DNA from: an uncultured Roseobacter sp.
GTDB taxonomy: Bacteria > Pseudomonadota > Alphaproteobacteria > Rhodobacterales > Rhodobacteraceae
Direction: 5' to 3'
DNA: 64,000 nt
NCBI RefSeq assembly: GCF_947488185.1
Contig: NZ_CANKYM010000001.1
Span: 558,001-622,000 of the forward strand
The notes below the pieces were generated by a model. The model ran no database searches, had not been told where the DNA came from, and saw only the letters and a list, made by a program, of their open reading frames with translations. Below are positions 8,261 through 17,269 of the stretch, piece by piece; positions within the stretch are counted from its first letter, which is position 1, and the number at the start of each line of letters is the position of its first letter. The position numbers and the translations under genes were made by a program.

Positions 8261-9729
8261 GCCACCTGACCTTCCCGCGTTTTCGTGCCGGCCTCAAGGT
8301 CTGTTGCCTCCCATTCGTCGCCCAAAAGCTCGGGCTTGTCGTAGTCCTGCATGCCCTGCCAGTGCGTTTCGATGTCCTCGGAGTACAGCGTGGCGGCGAT
8401 CGCGCGCGACAGCCATGCGGCCCCGTCGCTGATGCCTGGAATATCGCCGCTGACTTTACCGAGACTGGCCGAGGCGCCGTAGTTGAAACAGTAGACATTG
8501 CTGAGCCATGGGGCCTGCCCCGGCGTTTTCTCACGGAATGTGAAGTCGGCATTCAGATAGGGAAAACGCCCCAGATCGCCGGATTCTTCGCCTTCGGGCG
8601 GGGTGTAGACGTCCCGCCACAGCAGGATTTCGCCCGCCGTGTCGCCAAATTCGGTGCGGGCCATCGGGTCGATGATGAAACCCGTGCCCAGGATCACGAA
8701 ATCGGCGTCGTAGGACGTGCCGTCCGCGAAATGGACGGTCGCGCCATTGCCCTTGGGGTTGATGCGCGTGGTCGCCTTGCCGAAGTGAAAGTAGGCATTG
8801 GCGTGACGGCTGACCCGCATGGTCGAGCCGCGCGGCGAAGGTGTTTGTGTCGCAAAGCTGTATTGCATGAAACGCCAACGCCATTCGTCGCTCATCTCGG
8901 CGAACCCGGCGGTGAAGCCAAAGCTGCCAATCCCCATCATCTTGTTGACGGTCGGCATTTCCTTGCGCCGGATCAGGTGGCGCACTTCAGCGGCCCCGTG
9001 TTCAAGCGCTTCTGCCGAATTATCGACGGCTGACGCGCCGACACCGATAACGGCGACGCGCTTGCCCTTGAGACTTGCAAAGTCAATCTCGTCGGCACTA
9101 TGCGCCCACAGATGACCGGGCAGATCCCTGATGAACCCGGGAATATTCGGGCCCCCCGTACCATCGCGCCCGGTGGCAAATACGAGCTTGCGAGTCAGAA
9201 TGGTTTCACTCGTTGCGCCCGAAACCGTCAGGCGCAACAGATCGCCTTCTGGCTCGACATGGTCGACCGAGATGCCGTTTTCGACTGGAACACCCAGGAC
9301 ATCGCGATACCAGCGAAGATAATCCATCCACATGGTGCGCGGTATCTTGTCGAGTTCGTCCCAGGCTTTCGTGCCGAACTGGGCACGATACCAGGCCTGA
9401 CACGTCAAAGAGCCGTGCCCGAAGGCAGGACCCGTCAAGGTCTTGGGAGAGCGCAGGGTCTCCATCCGCGCATAGTCAAGCCAGGGCCCTTCGCGGCCCC
9501 TCTCTGCGCGATCCAACACGCGCACATTCCTCATGCCGCCGGTGGCCAGTGCAAACCAGGCCAGCGTGCCACACATGCCGCCACCGATAATCACCACGTC
9601 CGACACGCCATCGCGTGGTGGTACCCAATCTTTTCCGGGGTAGCAGAGAAACTCCAGATCCTCTTTCAGCCGTGCCTCAAGCGCAGACAGGCCCTTGGCG
9701 TCGATGGGCGAAAGGTCGTCGTTACTCAT
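8257..9729 (-). CDS. FAD/NAD(P)-binding flavin monooxygenase-like protein
   Basis: Flavoprotein of 490 aa. The FAD-binding motif IIGGGMCG is at residues 47-54. A second Rossmann motif for NADPH (AVIGVGASAVD) lies about 150 residues further on and is preceded by a PGHLWAHS segment resembling the FMO identity motif. A late ILGTGF segment is the ATG-like motif. These mark class B flavin monooxygenases and relatives (SidA/IucD/PvdA-like N-hydroxylases, FMOs). The ATG at 9727-9729 (MSNDDL) is chosen because upstream sequence is not conserved-looking and includes the operon spacer. Substrate is unknown; N-oxygenation of an amine would fit the neighbours. Confidence 0.82.
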   Translation of the reverse strand: MSNDDLSPIDAKGLSALEARLKEDLEFLCYPGKDWVPPRDGVSDVVIIGGGMCGTLAWFALATGGMRNVRVLDRAERGREGPWLDYARMETLRSPKTLTGPAFGHGSLTCQAWYRAQFGTKAWDELDKIPRTMWMDYLRWYRDVLGVPVENGISVDHVEPEGDLLRLTVSGATSETILTRKLVFATGRDGTGGPNIPGFIRDLPGHLWAHSADEIDFASLKGKRVAVIGVGASAVDNSAEALEHGAAEVRHLIRRKEMPTVNKMMGIGSFGFTAGFAEMSDEWRWRFMQYSFATQTPSPRGSTMRVSRHANAYFHFGKATTRINPKGNGATVHFADGTSYDADFVILGTGFIIDPMARTEFGDTAGEILLWRDVYTPPEGEESGDLGRFPYLNADFTFREKTPGQAPWLSNVYCFNYGASASLGKVSGDIPGISDGAAWLSRAIAATLYSEDIETHWQGMQDYDKPELLGDEWEATDLEAGTKTREGQVA

Positions 9730-9766
9730 GGTCGTGATCCCTTCAAAGCATTGTTTTGGGGCGACA

Positions 9767-11104
9767 TCAGACTGTCCCTTGCGTCCACGTCGGATGCAAC
9801 TCGTCGATATGGAAGTCATGGATGTGGCGGTGATGCGGTCCGCTGGCGGGGACAAGTTTCAGGTGTGGATGATCGGCGGGAAGGTCGGGATGGGAGTGAT
9901 CGCGCCTCAGGGGATCATCGGCTGGCCAGACTGACATGCCGACTGTTGCGACGACCGTGCCCACGACCGACAGGATCAACAGCGACGTTTCAAGTGAGGC
10001 CAATCCCCCCAACCACCCGGCCAGAGGATATGCCACCAGCCAGCCTGCATGGCTGAGCGAAAACTGCGCCGCAAACACCGCCGCGCGATCCGCGCTGACG
10101 GCAGATCGTGTAATGACCAGGCCACCGGGTGTCAGAACCAGAGAAGAGGCGACCCCGAATGCGGCCCAGATCACGGCCAACGCCGGGAACGGCATGGGCG
10201 GCAAGAGCGCAAAGATGGCGCCGGCAAGGGCAAAGCCATAGGCCCCCATCAACATGACCGAACGTTCGCTTGTCAGCTTCAGCAACCGAGGGACAACGAC
10301 GGCCCCGAGACCCGCCCCAAGCCCGTAAAAGGCCATGAGCATCGGAAAAAAACGTTCGGCATCGCCCAGTCTTTCACCGGCGTAAACGACCGAGTTGACC
10401 AACACCCAGGCCAGCGTCAGCGACAGCGCCAGATTTAACAGGAACAGGCCGCGCAAGCGCGGCGTCCGCGCATAGATCTGTAACCCCAGGCTCGCCCGCT
10501 TCAGGAATGGCCCTTTGCGGTCGGCAGTTTCCCGGTCCGGGAAACTTGTGACAAGCAAGGCCACGACCGACCCCAGAAATGACAGGGATGCCGCAAGAAA
10601 TAGCGTCTCGCCGCTGGCCAGGTTCAGCAAGGCCGCTGCGATGACGGGACTCAGCACGGCCTCCAGCGTGTAGGCAACGCGTGACCAGGCCAGTGCCTTG
10701 GTATAGGCTTCTTCCTCGGGCAAGACGTCCGGAATGATGGACTGAAACAAGGGCGTAAACCCCGCCGAAAGAACAAAAAATGCAAACGCAAGTGTGGCGA
10801 CGGCCCAAGTCTCGGTAACAAAAGCCATGGGCACAAGCAGCAGCATCCGCCCCAGATCCAACAACACCATTGCACGTTTTCGCGATACGTTGGCCAGAAC
10901 GGTCTCAGCCAAGGGCGCCAGCACGACATAGGCGACCATTTTCAGCGCCAAAAGCATGCCCAGCATCTGTCCGCCCGCCTCGGCTCCGCCGATTCGGTAA
11001 GCCGCGAGCGACAAGGCAACAGTCAGCAGGCCGACCCCCAGAAGCGAAAAAATCTGGGCCGCAAACAGTCGGCGGAACGATCTATTCGCCAATGGGCTGG
11101 TCAC
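9767..11104 (-). CDS. MFS exporter, NreB/EntS-like, with His-rich C-terminal tail
   Basis: Major facilitator of 445 aa with about 12 predicted spans. The N-terminus (MTSPLANRSFRRLF) and layout resemble MFS_3/EntS-like exporters and, as I recall, NreB-type nickel resistance proteins. The last 46 residues form a cytoplasmic tail with ten histidines (DHSH, DHPH, HHRHIH), which could bind a divalent metal. The start overlaps the aminotransferase stop by 4 bp. It probably exports a product or a metal; which one cannot be decided from sequence. Confidence 0.82.
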   Translation of the reverse strand: MTSPLANRSFRRLFAAQIFSLLGVGLLTVALSLAAYRIGGAEAGGQMLGMLLALKMVAYVVLAPLAETVLANVSRKRAMVLLDLGRMLLLVPMAFVTETWAVATLAFAFFVLSAGFTPLFQSIIPDVLPEEEAYTKALAWSRVAYTLEAVLSPVIAAALLNLASGETLFLAASLSFLGSVVALLVTSFPDRETADRKGPFLKRASLGLQIYARTPRLRGLFLLNLALSLTLAWVLVNSVVYAGERLGDAERFFPMLMAFYGLGAGLGAVVVPRLLKLTSERSVMLMGAYGFALAGAIFALLPPMPFPALAVIWAAFGVASSLVLTPGGLVITRSAVSADRAAVFAAQFSLSHAGWLVAYPLAGWLGGLASLETSLLILSVVGTVVATVGMSVWPADDPLRRDHSHPDLPADHPHLKLVPASGPHHRHIHDFHIDELHPTWTQGTV

Positions 11105-12558
11105 GACACAAGACTTCCTTCGGCTTCTGGCTTAGGGGAAAAGCGCGCGGTCGCGGGATCCGCCCCATAACAACCTAGGTATCTTGCAGCGTCCGATGCC
11201 AGATTGTCCACTGCGGCGATAATCGCATCCGCCTTCTCATCTGTCAGCAGCGCCGAAAAATTCAGCCGGACCCAGCCAGGTTTTTCAAGTTCTTCGCCGC
11301 GTGCGATGGCGACACGGATCGCCTCGGAACTGCCCCTGTCCATTCCCAGTAACCTGTGGGCATAGGGGCCGGCACAGGCGCAGCCACCACGCGCCTGCAC
11401 ACCGTGGACATCGCTGAGCAGTCGCGTAAAGAACTGGTGATGCACATGGCCGCCCGCTCCGTCTGCTATCCGCAGGGAAAATATTGGCAGGGCGGGGGCA
11501 TCCTGCGCACCCAATATCTCGATCCGTGAATTCTTTTTCCAGACGTCAAGCGCGCGCGTGCGCAGAGCCACGTGCCTCTCGTCCATCCAGCTTTGCCCGA
11601 GGGCTTCTTTCACGAGCATGCACAGGGTCACCCGGATGTCTCCGGTGACATTCGGGGTTCCGCCTTCCTCCCTTTCGCAAAGCTGCGACGCATAGGTATG
11701 CCCCCAGGGCGAGACGAAACTGACCGTGCCCCCGCCTGGCAGAGTTGGCGTTTGTTGGCGTGCCATGGCGTCACGCAGGACCATCACCCCCGAAGACCCC
11801 GGCCCACCGGGAAACTTATGCGGGGAAAAAACGATCGCGTCCTTTGCCGCGTCACTGCCCGCACGCATCTCCATTTCCACATAAGGCGCGGCACAGCCAT
11901 AGTCCCATATGGCCAGCGCACCGTGTTGTTTAAGCAGCCGTGTCACGCCATCAACATCCGTTAGAATGCCCGTGACATTGGACGCGGCCGAGAAGGCACC
12001 CACAACCAGATCGGCGTCCTTAACGGTTTGCAACACGCGCCGAAGCGCCTCGAAATCCGGGCCGCCATTTGGACCTTCCGGAACCTCGATCACCTCGGCA
12101 CCGCTTTCGCGCCACGGCAGGATGTTCGAGTGATGCTCGTACGGTCCGATGATGACAACTGCGCGGCCGGTCTCTGCGACGGTCCGAATATCAAGGAGCC
12201 CAACCAGCCGGTTGATCCCGGAAGTCGACCCCGACCCGGTGAAGACAACGCTGGTCCCATCCGTTGCACCAACCAATCGGGCGATTTCGGCCCGTGCTGC
12301 TTCGCGCAGCCGCGTGATGAATGCCCCGCAGTAGGAGGCTTGAGTGTGGCTGTTGGCGTAAAAGGGCAGCACTTGATCGCGGATGAAGTCCTCCACCTGC
12401 GTCAGTGCCCGGCCCGACGCGACATAGTCAGCATAAAGCAGCGGCCGGAAACCGAAAGGCCCTTTGATTTCGATCCCGTCGCCAATCAACCCCGCCCTGA
12501 TGTGATCAATGACATCAGGGCGCGCCAGTGATGTCTTGAAGTCATCCAGAAGTGACAT
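11101..12558 (-). CDS. Class V aminotransferase-fold (SufS/NifS-like) PLP enzyme
   Basis: PLP enzyme of 485 aa. The lysine of SPHKF (K248) is the expected PLP Schiff base; the family His and Asp are seen in EHHSNILPW and AIWDYGCAAPY. The loop RGGCACAGPY near residues 391-400 holds C393/C395 where cysteine desulfurases carry the persulfide Cys, but the motif differs from SufS (R-x-G-x-H-C). Members of this subgroup are often labelled cysteine desulfurase or selenocysteine lyase without proof. The ATG at 12556-12558 is used. It is the first gene of the operon and is divergent from the Lrp-type regulator. A true aminotransferase or lyase of an amino acid-like substrate is likely. Confidence 0.82.
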   Translation of the reverse strand: MSLLDDFKTSLARPDVIDHIRAGLIGDGIEIKGPFGFRPLLYADYVASGRALTQVEDFIRDQVLPFYANSHTQASYCGAFITRLREAARAEIARLVGATDGTSVVFTGSGSTSGINRLVGLLDIRTVAETGRAVVIIGPYEHHSNILPWRESGAEVIEVPEGPNGGPDFEALRRVLQTVKDADLVVGAFSAASNVTGILTDVDGVTRLLKQHGALAIWDYGCAAPYVEMEMRAGSDAAKDAIVFSPHKFPGGPGSSGVMVLRDAMARQQTPTLPGGGTVSFVSPWGHTYASQLCEREEGGTPNVTGDIRVTLCMLVKEALGQSWMDERHVALRTRALDVWKKNSRIEILGAQDAPALPIFSLRIADGAGGHVHHQFFTRLLSDVHGVQARGGCACAGPYAHRLLGMDRGSSEAIRVAIARGEELEKPGWVRLNFSALLTDEKADAIIAAVDNLASDAARYLGCYGADPATARFSPKPEAEGSLVS

Positions 12559-12603
12559 GAAACGCGATCCGTTTGGTTGGCTTCTGCCTACTTTGACACA
12601 GGG

Positions 12604-12627
12604 AAAACGAAATAAATCATTCGTTTT
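12604..12627. promoter_or_regulatory. Palindromic candidate operator between aminotransferase and Lrp genes
   Basis: Perfect inverted repeat with 8-bp arms AAAACGAA and TTCGTTTT around an 8-bp AT-rich centre (ATAAATCA). It lies in the 108-bp divergent spacer, 45 bp from the aminotransferase start and 39 bp from the regulator start. Size, AT-rich centre and position fit a site for the adjacent Lrp/AsnC protein, acting on both genes. Confidence 0.55.
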
Positions 12628-12666
12628 TTGGTGTGACACTGCAAAGTTTTTGATAATGATTGAACA

Positions 12667-13131
12667 ATGGCAATAAAATTAGATCAAATCGACCTTCGCA
12701 TCCTGGAAGAGTTGCAGCGGGACTCCGGACAATCGCAACGGGCGCTAAGTGATCGGGTCGGACTTTCGCAGAATGCGTGCTGGAGGCGGATGAAGGCCCT
12801 GGAAGCCAACGGTGTCCTTGCCAAGCGCACCGTTGTTTTGGATCGCGCCCAATTGGGCATGGGTCTGGTGGTCTTTGTCATGGTGAAAACGCGCCACCAT
12901 TCCGCAAGCTGGCTAAAGCAATTTCGCAAGCATGTATCGACGATTCCCGAGGTCATCGACTTCTTTCGTATCGGCGGTGAATACGACTATCTGCTCAAGA
13001 TCGTGACGCAGGACATGCACGGATATGACCACGTGTACAAACGTCTGATTGATGCGGTCGAACTGGAAACCGTGACCTCGTACTTCGCGATGGAAGCGAT
13101 TGAGGAACAGCGCCCAATCCCTTTGACCTGA
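12667..13131 (+). CDS. Lrp/AsnC family transcriptional regulator
   Basis: Regulator of 154 aa. An N-terminal helix-turn-helix spans residues 4-60 (LDQIDLRILEELQRDSGQSQ, then LSDRVGLSQNACWRRMKALE). A C-terminal RAM/ligand domain follows, with FRIGGEYDYLLKIVTQDM as the family hallmark. Lrp/AsnC proteins sense amino acids or related metabolites and form octamers. It is divergent from the ten-gene operon with a palindrome between, so it is the likely local regulator responding to the amino acid-like substrate. Confidence 0.93.
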   Translation: MAIKLDQIDLRILEELQRDSGQSQRALSDRVGLSQNACWRRMKALEANGVLAKRTVVLDRAQLGMGLVVFVMVKTRHHSASWLKQFRKHVSTIPEVIDFFRIGGEYDYLLKIVTQDMHGYDHVYKRLIDAVELETVTSYFAMEAIEEQRPIPLT

Positions 13132-13499
13132 TCTGGCTTGGCAGCTGATGCATATGGGTTGTTACTTCTCTTGACCCACCAAGCCTCACACTGACATCAG
13201 TTTGACTATGATGAGATATTCTCAAACCTTTGCCCGGATCGGTGTCGGCCTGAATAGCCCCTAGTATTGTAGACACTTTCTTGGTTCACATTGCGCCACC
13301 TGTTTTCGAAGTCAACGGGCAACAGCATACGTCTAGGCCATCGACACTTCGTAGCTTTCCAAAAATCGGCGCTGGATACGTGATTTTTTTTAGTCAAGTA
13401 TGGTTTGAGATTAGGGCGACGAATTGAACGATTTTGTTTCGGCGACTTTTACCGGCATTACTTTGGGGCTGTCCGCTGGTTTGGCACTAGGAGATAACG
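13132..13499. other. Gene-poor AT-richer stretch
   Basis: No recognisable gene. Base composition is visibly lower in GC than the flanking operons, and all six frames are broken into short pieces. A TTG-initiated frame from about 13424 exists but overlaps the better-supported small gene at 13500. Confidence 0.5.
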
Positions 13500-13688
13500 A
13501 TGGCCAAATTGGAAAAGGCAATTTTGATGCGATTTCTGCATCGAAGACGCAAAATGTTTCTATTGTTCGTTCTCTCTTGGCTGACATTTCTGGGCATGAA
13601 GCTTGTTCCCGAGCTAAGATCTGAACGGTTAAACGAATCCGAGGCATTCTTTAAGGGGACGCACCCCGTTAAAATACATATTTCTTAA
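13500..13688 (+). CDS. Small putative membrane protein
   Basis: Hypothetical 62-residue protein. An AGGAG ribosome-binding site stands 6 nt before the ATG. A basic stretch (RFLHRRRK) is followed by one hydrophobic segment (MFLLFVLSWLTFLG), giving a single-span topology with a cytoplasmic N-terminus. No homolog is recognised. It lies in the low-GC, gene-poor segment, so it could also be chance. Confidence 0.4.
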   Translation: MAKLEKAILMRFLHRRRKMFLLFVLSWLTFLGMKLVPELRSERLNESEAFFKGTHPVKIHIS

Positions 13689-14106
13689 AGACCAAAGCCA
13701 TGAATTGAACCTAGTCTTTGATAATCAAGCCTGTCAAAAATCTTCGAATATCTTTCGGTATTCACGCCTATAGATTGGCTGAATAGGACGCGTGATGCGC
13801 CTTTGCGCTTCGCCCATTTCGGGTAGATTTTTGAGATTTTGCATATGGGAAGGTTTTTAGAGGAGTGAGAGCTTGCAAACATTGCAAAGTCGGCTATCTG
13901 CGCAAAGCGTCATAACGAGCGATGAGCCTGACTACAGCCGCAAGCTTGAACCCGACTGGCCGGACCGCAGCCCAAAGCCGACCTTCGTTTTGGACAGCTT
14001 TAGTTGGCAAGGCGGACGAAGCAGACGCCTGCTTCACAAATTCAAATGTCCGTTTTTCAATCGTTTTCAAAATGCGACGGTCTGACTCTAAGGTTGCACT
14101 GGGAAG
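13689..14106. other. Gene-poor stretch without recognisable features
   Basis: Only short frames of unlikely composition are present on either strand. The part around 13940-14070 has somewhat higher GC and may be a remnant of a gene or repeat, but I could not assign it. Confidence 0.4.
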
Positions 14107-14526
14107 TCATTCAATATCAAGCAATAGATACCGCCGCGTGTAAGGTGTCAGTGTAACTTTCAGGTTGTCGCCTCGCTTCTTGGTCACACAGAATTCATTT
14201 TCGCCGCGCGCGCGAATAATCCTTGGGTTCTGGTCAAGGTGGGCTGGTTTTGTCTCCGGGTCGCGAAAGTAGTTGAACTTGCGCCATCCAAAGACAGTGC
14301 GCCGTGCCAACAGGCCAGCTTCGATTCCAGTTTCGCAGACGTATGCTGGACATAAGCAATATCTGGTTTTCAATTTTACGGGTACTTGCGTCGAGAAATG
14401 ATCGCCGTGATCTTCCCAAGATCCATTGAACGCATGAACATTTAGGCCCAACAAGCGAACTGTAAGCCAAATGATGCCATAGCAGACCGCGAAAACAGAC
14501 AAGACGCGTAAAGGGCGTAACTTCAT
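14107..14526 (-). CDS. Hypothetical membrane-anchored or secreted protein
   Basis: Frame of 139 aa. The N-terminus has a basic start (MKLRPLRV) and a hydrophobic segment of about 18 residues (LSVFAVCYGIIWLTVRLLG), which would act as a signal anchor or uncleaved signal. The rest is hydrophilic with four scattered Cys (CLCPAYVC and a later one), possibly a disulfide-stabilised periplasmic domain. No strong ribosome-binding site is seen and no family is recognised. It is the only sizeable plausible gene in the segment between the Lrp gene and tRNA-Lys. Confidence 0.45.
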   Translation of the reverse strand: MKLRPLRVLSVFAVCYGIIWLTVRLLGLNVHAFNGSWEDHGDHFSTQVPVKLKTRYCLCPAYVCETGIEAGLLARRTVFGWRKFNYFRDPETKPAHLDQNPRIIRARGENEFCVTKKRGDNLKVTLTPYTRRYLLLDIE

Positions 14527-14912
14527 CTCGTGAGATATTCTATTGTTCTGTCCACTGAGAGAAGCGATCCTTGTGGCATGAGATCAAAACCCGACATTCG
14601 CGGCAAAACAAAAAAATGCAAGATGGGCTCACAGCAGACATTGGTCAATTAGACCTGCCGCACAGAACACCTAATATGACCGGACCAAGCCACCCTAAGG
14701 CCAACAGAACGCGCTGAGCCCGTATTGTCAGGTTTTGTCAAATGTCAGGTGGGACAGATCAACGTTTGCCGCAATCAGCAAGCGTGAGCGCAATGCAGCT
14801 ATGAATCAAGTCGGAACGCAGCGCTTTGTCCCCCATGTGTCCCCGAAGCCGGCAACACTATGGCCTCACCAATAGACGTCTACTGTTAAGATATTGAAAT
14901 CATTTCTGTAAG
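14527..14912. other. Non-coding stretch beside tRNA-Lys
   Basis: No convincing open frame. The sequence next to a tRNA 3' end is a common integration site, but I found no integrase gene and no second copy of the tRNA 3' end in the window. Confidence 0.4.
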
Positions 14913-14988
14913 TGGTGAGCCGTGCAGGATTCGAACCTGCGACCCACTGATTAAAAGTCAGTTGCTCTACCAACTGAGCTAACGGCCC
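14913..14988 (-). tRNA. tRNA-Lys (anticodon UUU)
   Basis: Read on the minus strand it begins GGGCCGTTAGCTCAG and ends with an encoded CCA. The 7-bp acceptor stem pairs (one G-U). The anticodon arm is ACTGA-CTTTTAA-TCAGT with anticodon TTT, and the T arm contains GGTTCGAATCC. All four arms can be drawn, 76 nt in total. Confidence 0.96.
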
Positions 14989-15094
14989 ACTAGAGCGCCT
15001 ACTTAGAAAGGTGCCGCGGGAGGGTCAAGCCCTTAATCGGTGTTTTCGCAAGGACATACTGGATAGTTTTGCCGCATCAGCTTATATGGCCGAA

Positions 15095-15928
15095 ATGCGC
15101 AGCGATGATCATACCGGATTGCCCTTCATGAAGATGCACGGGCTTGGCAACGACTTTGTCGTGCTGGACGCGCGCGCGCAGAAAATCGACGTCACGCGGG
15201 ATCTTGCGCGGGCGCTCGGCGACCGGCATCGCGGGGTCGGATTTGACCAACTCGCGGTGATGACAAACGGTGCTGACGCACTGCATCTGACCTTTTTCAA
15301 CGCGGACGGATCGGGGGCCGCCGCCTGCGGCAATGCCACCCGCTGCGTTGCCCATCATGTCATGCAGGAAACCGGTCAGGACAGACTTCAGTTGACAACC
15401 GAGCGGGGCCGGCTGGAGGCACGAGATGCAAGCGATGGCCTGACCTCCGTCAATATGGGGCACCCACAGCTGGAGTGGGCTGATGTGCCTCTTGCACGGG
15501 AGATGGATACCCTCTCTCTGCCGATGGATGGTGCGCCGGTCGCCACGGGCATGGGCAATCCGCATTGCACCTTCTTTGTCGAGGATGCGGAAGCCGTCGA
15601 TCTGGCTGCCTTCGGTGCAGCGCATGAACACCATCCGCTTTATCCGGAACGCACCAACGTGCAGGTGGCGCAGGTCATCGGGCAGGACCATATTCGTATG
15701 CGCGTCTGGGAGCGTGGTGTGGGCATCACGCTGGCCTCCGGGTCTTCGAGCTGTGCGACGGCCGTGGCAGCGGCGCGCCGCGGGCTCACCGGGAGGTCGG
15801 TACGGGTCGATCTGGACGGCGGTACCCTCTATGTCGACTGGCGCGACAACGGTGTCTGGATGACCGGACCCACCACACATGTCTTCAGCGGGGTTTTGAC
15901 CCCAGAATTTCTGGCGTCCCTATCATGA
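15095..15928 (+). CDS. dapF: Diaminopimelate epimerase
   Basis: Converts LL- to meso-diaminopimelate for lysine and peptidoglycan synthesis. Family signatures seen: [11 protein letters not shown] at the N-terminus, [17 protein letters not shown] with the first catalytic Cys (codon 15326-15328), GNPHC, and [19 protein letters not shown]. At the place of the second catalytic Cys (A-C-G-S/T-G in E. coli and Haemophilus) the codon at 15737-15739 reads TCC, serine; a Cys occurs five residues later. The start is uncertain among ATGs at 15086, 15095 and 15128; I use 15095 (277 aa). Its stop overlaps the mtaB start (ATGA). Confidence 0.92.
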   Translation: MRSDDHTGLPFMKMHGLGNDFVVLDARAQKIDVTRDLARALGDRHRGVGFDQLAVMTNGADALHLTFFNADGSGAAACGNATRCVAHHVMQETGQDRLQLTTERGRLEARDASDGLTSVNMGHPQLEWADVPLAREMDTLSLPMDGAPVATGMGNPHCTFFVEDAEAVDLAAFGAAHEHHPLYPERTNVQVAQVIGQDHIRMRVWERGVGITLASGSSSCATAVAAARRGLTGRSVRVDLDGGTLYVDWRDNGVWMTGPTTHVFSGVLTPEFLASLS

Positions 15929-17178
15929 ACGTTCCCGTTTTTTCCACCATGGGCTGTCGTTTGAACGCCTATGAGACCGAAGCCATGAAAGAACTGGCGG
16001 ACGCCGCTGGCCTCAGCGATGCGGTTGTCGTGAACACCTGCGCCGTGACGGCAGAAGCCGTGCGCAAAGCCCGTCAGGACATTCGCAAGCTGCGCCGTGC
16101 CCATCCGGGTGCCCGGCTGATCGTGACGGGGTGCGCCGCGCAGACCGAACCGGAGACCTTTGCGCAGATGCCCGAGGTCGATGCGGTGATCGGAAATACT
16201 GAAAAGATGCAGGGCGCGACCTGGCAATCGCTGGCGGCGGATTTCATTGGCGAGACCGAAGCCCTGCAGGTCGACGACATCATGTCGGTGACCGAAACGG
16301 CCGGTCACCTGATCGACGGCTTCGGCACACGCAGCCGCGCTTATGTGCAAGTCCAGAACGGCTGCGATCATCGCTGTACCTTTTGCATCATCCCCTACGG
16401 ACGCGGCAATTCGCGGTCGGTACCCGCGGGCGTGGTGGTCGATCAGATCAAACGGCTGGTCGACAAGGGCTATAATGAGGTCGTCCTGACCGGCGTGGAT
16501 CTGACGAGCTGGGGTGCGGATCTGCCCGCCACGCCGAAACTGGGCGATCTGGTCATGCGGATCCTGCGCCTCGTGCCGGATCTGCCCCGCCTGAGGATCA
16601 GCTCCATCGACAGTATCGAGGTCGATGAGAACCTGATGATGGCCATTGCCAGCGAACCACGGTTGATGCCGCACCTACACCTGTCCCTGCAACATGGCGA
16701 CGATATGATCCTGAAGCGGATGAAACGGCGACACCTGCGGGATGACGCAATCCGCTTTTCCGAAGAGGCACGCAAGCTGCGCCCCAATATGACTTTCGGG
16801 GCGGATATCATTGCGGGCTTTCCGACCGAGACGGAAGCGATGTTCCAGAATTCACTGGCGCTGGTGACCGAATGCGATCTGACGTGGCTGCACGTCTTCC
16901 CCTACTCCGCCCGTCCCGGCACGCCCGCGGCGCGGATGCCCGCGGTTGACGGAACCCTGATCAAGCAACGTGCCGCGCGCCTGCGGGCGGCTGGTGCGGC
17001 GCAGGTCCAGCGCCATCTGCAAAGCCAGGTCGGCCGGCAACATCACGTGTTGATGGAAAGCCCGACAATGGGTCGTACCGAACAGTTCTGCCCTGTCGAG
17101 GTCACTGAACCACAGGTCGAAGGCTCGATTGTGACGCTGGCAATGTCGGGCCACAGCTCTGACGCGCTGCTGGCCTGA
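15925..17178 (+). CDS. mtaB: tRNA t6A37 methylthiotransferase MtaB
   Basis: Radical-SAM enzyme of 417 aa that converts t6A37 to ms2t6A in tRNAs reading ANN codons. The N-terminal UPF0004 domain supplies three cluster cysteines (TMGCRLN, NTCAVT, VTGCAAQ). The radical-SAM motif is [10 protein letters not shown] (CxxxCxxC), near residue 146-154. A C-terminal TRAM-like extension follows after about residue 355. The GCRLN form and length separate MtaB from MiaB and RimO. It overlaps dapF by 4 bp. It lies about 0.9 kb from a tRNA-Lys(UUU) gene, a likely substrate, though the proximity is probably chance. Confidence 0.92.
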   Translation: MNVPVFSTMGCRLNAYETEAMKELADAAGLSDAVVVNTCAVTAEAVRKARQDIRKLRRAHPGARLIVTGCAAQTEPETFAQMPEVDAVIGNTEKMQGATWQSLAADFIGETEALQVDDIMSVTETAGHLIDGFGTRSRAYVQVQNGCDHRCTFCIIPYGRGNSRSVPAGVVVDQIKRLVDKGYNEVVLTGVDLTSWGADLPATPKLGDLVMRILRLVPDLPRLRISSIDSIEVDENLMMAIASEPRLMPHLHLSLQHGDDMILKRMKRRHLRDDAIRFSEEARKLRPNMTFGADIIAGFPTETEAMFQNSLALVTECDLTWLHVFPYSARPGTPAARMPAVDGTLIKQRAARLRAAGAAQVQRHLQSQVGRQHHVLMESPTMGRTEQFCPVEVTEPQVEGSIVTLAMSGHSSDALLA

Positions 17179-17269
17179 TCCGGATGTCCGGCTCTCCGCG
17201 ACACTAGAATTGTCGTGACAACACGCCGGGATGCTCGCTACTCTGGGAACACCTTGTGGGAGAGGTGTA

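Noticed and set aside
6109..12558. Complete opine-metallophore biosynthesis cluster (staphylopine/pseudopaline type)
   Set aside because: There is no nicotianamine synthase-like gene and the importer is of the PotABCD type; the resemblance is limited to the dehydrogenase and an exporter.
14527..14988. Prophage or genomic island attached at tRNA-Lys
   Set aside because: No integrase, phage gene or duplicated tRNA 3' end is visible in the window; only gene-poor DNA.
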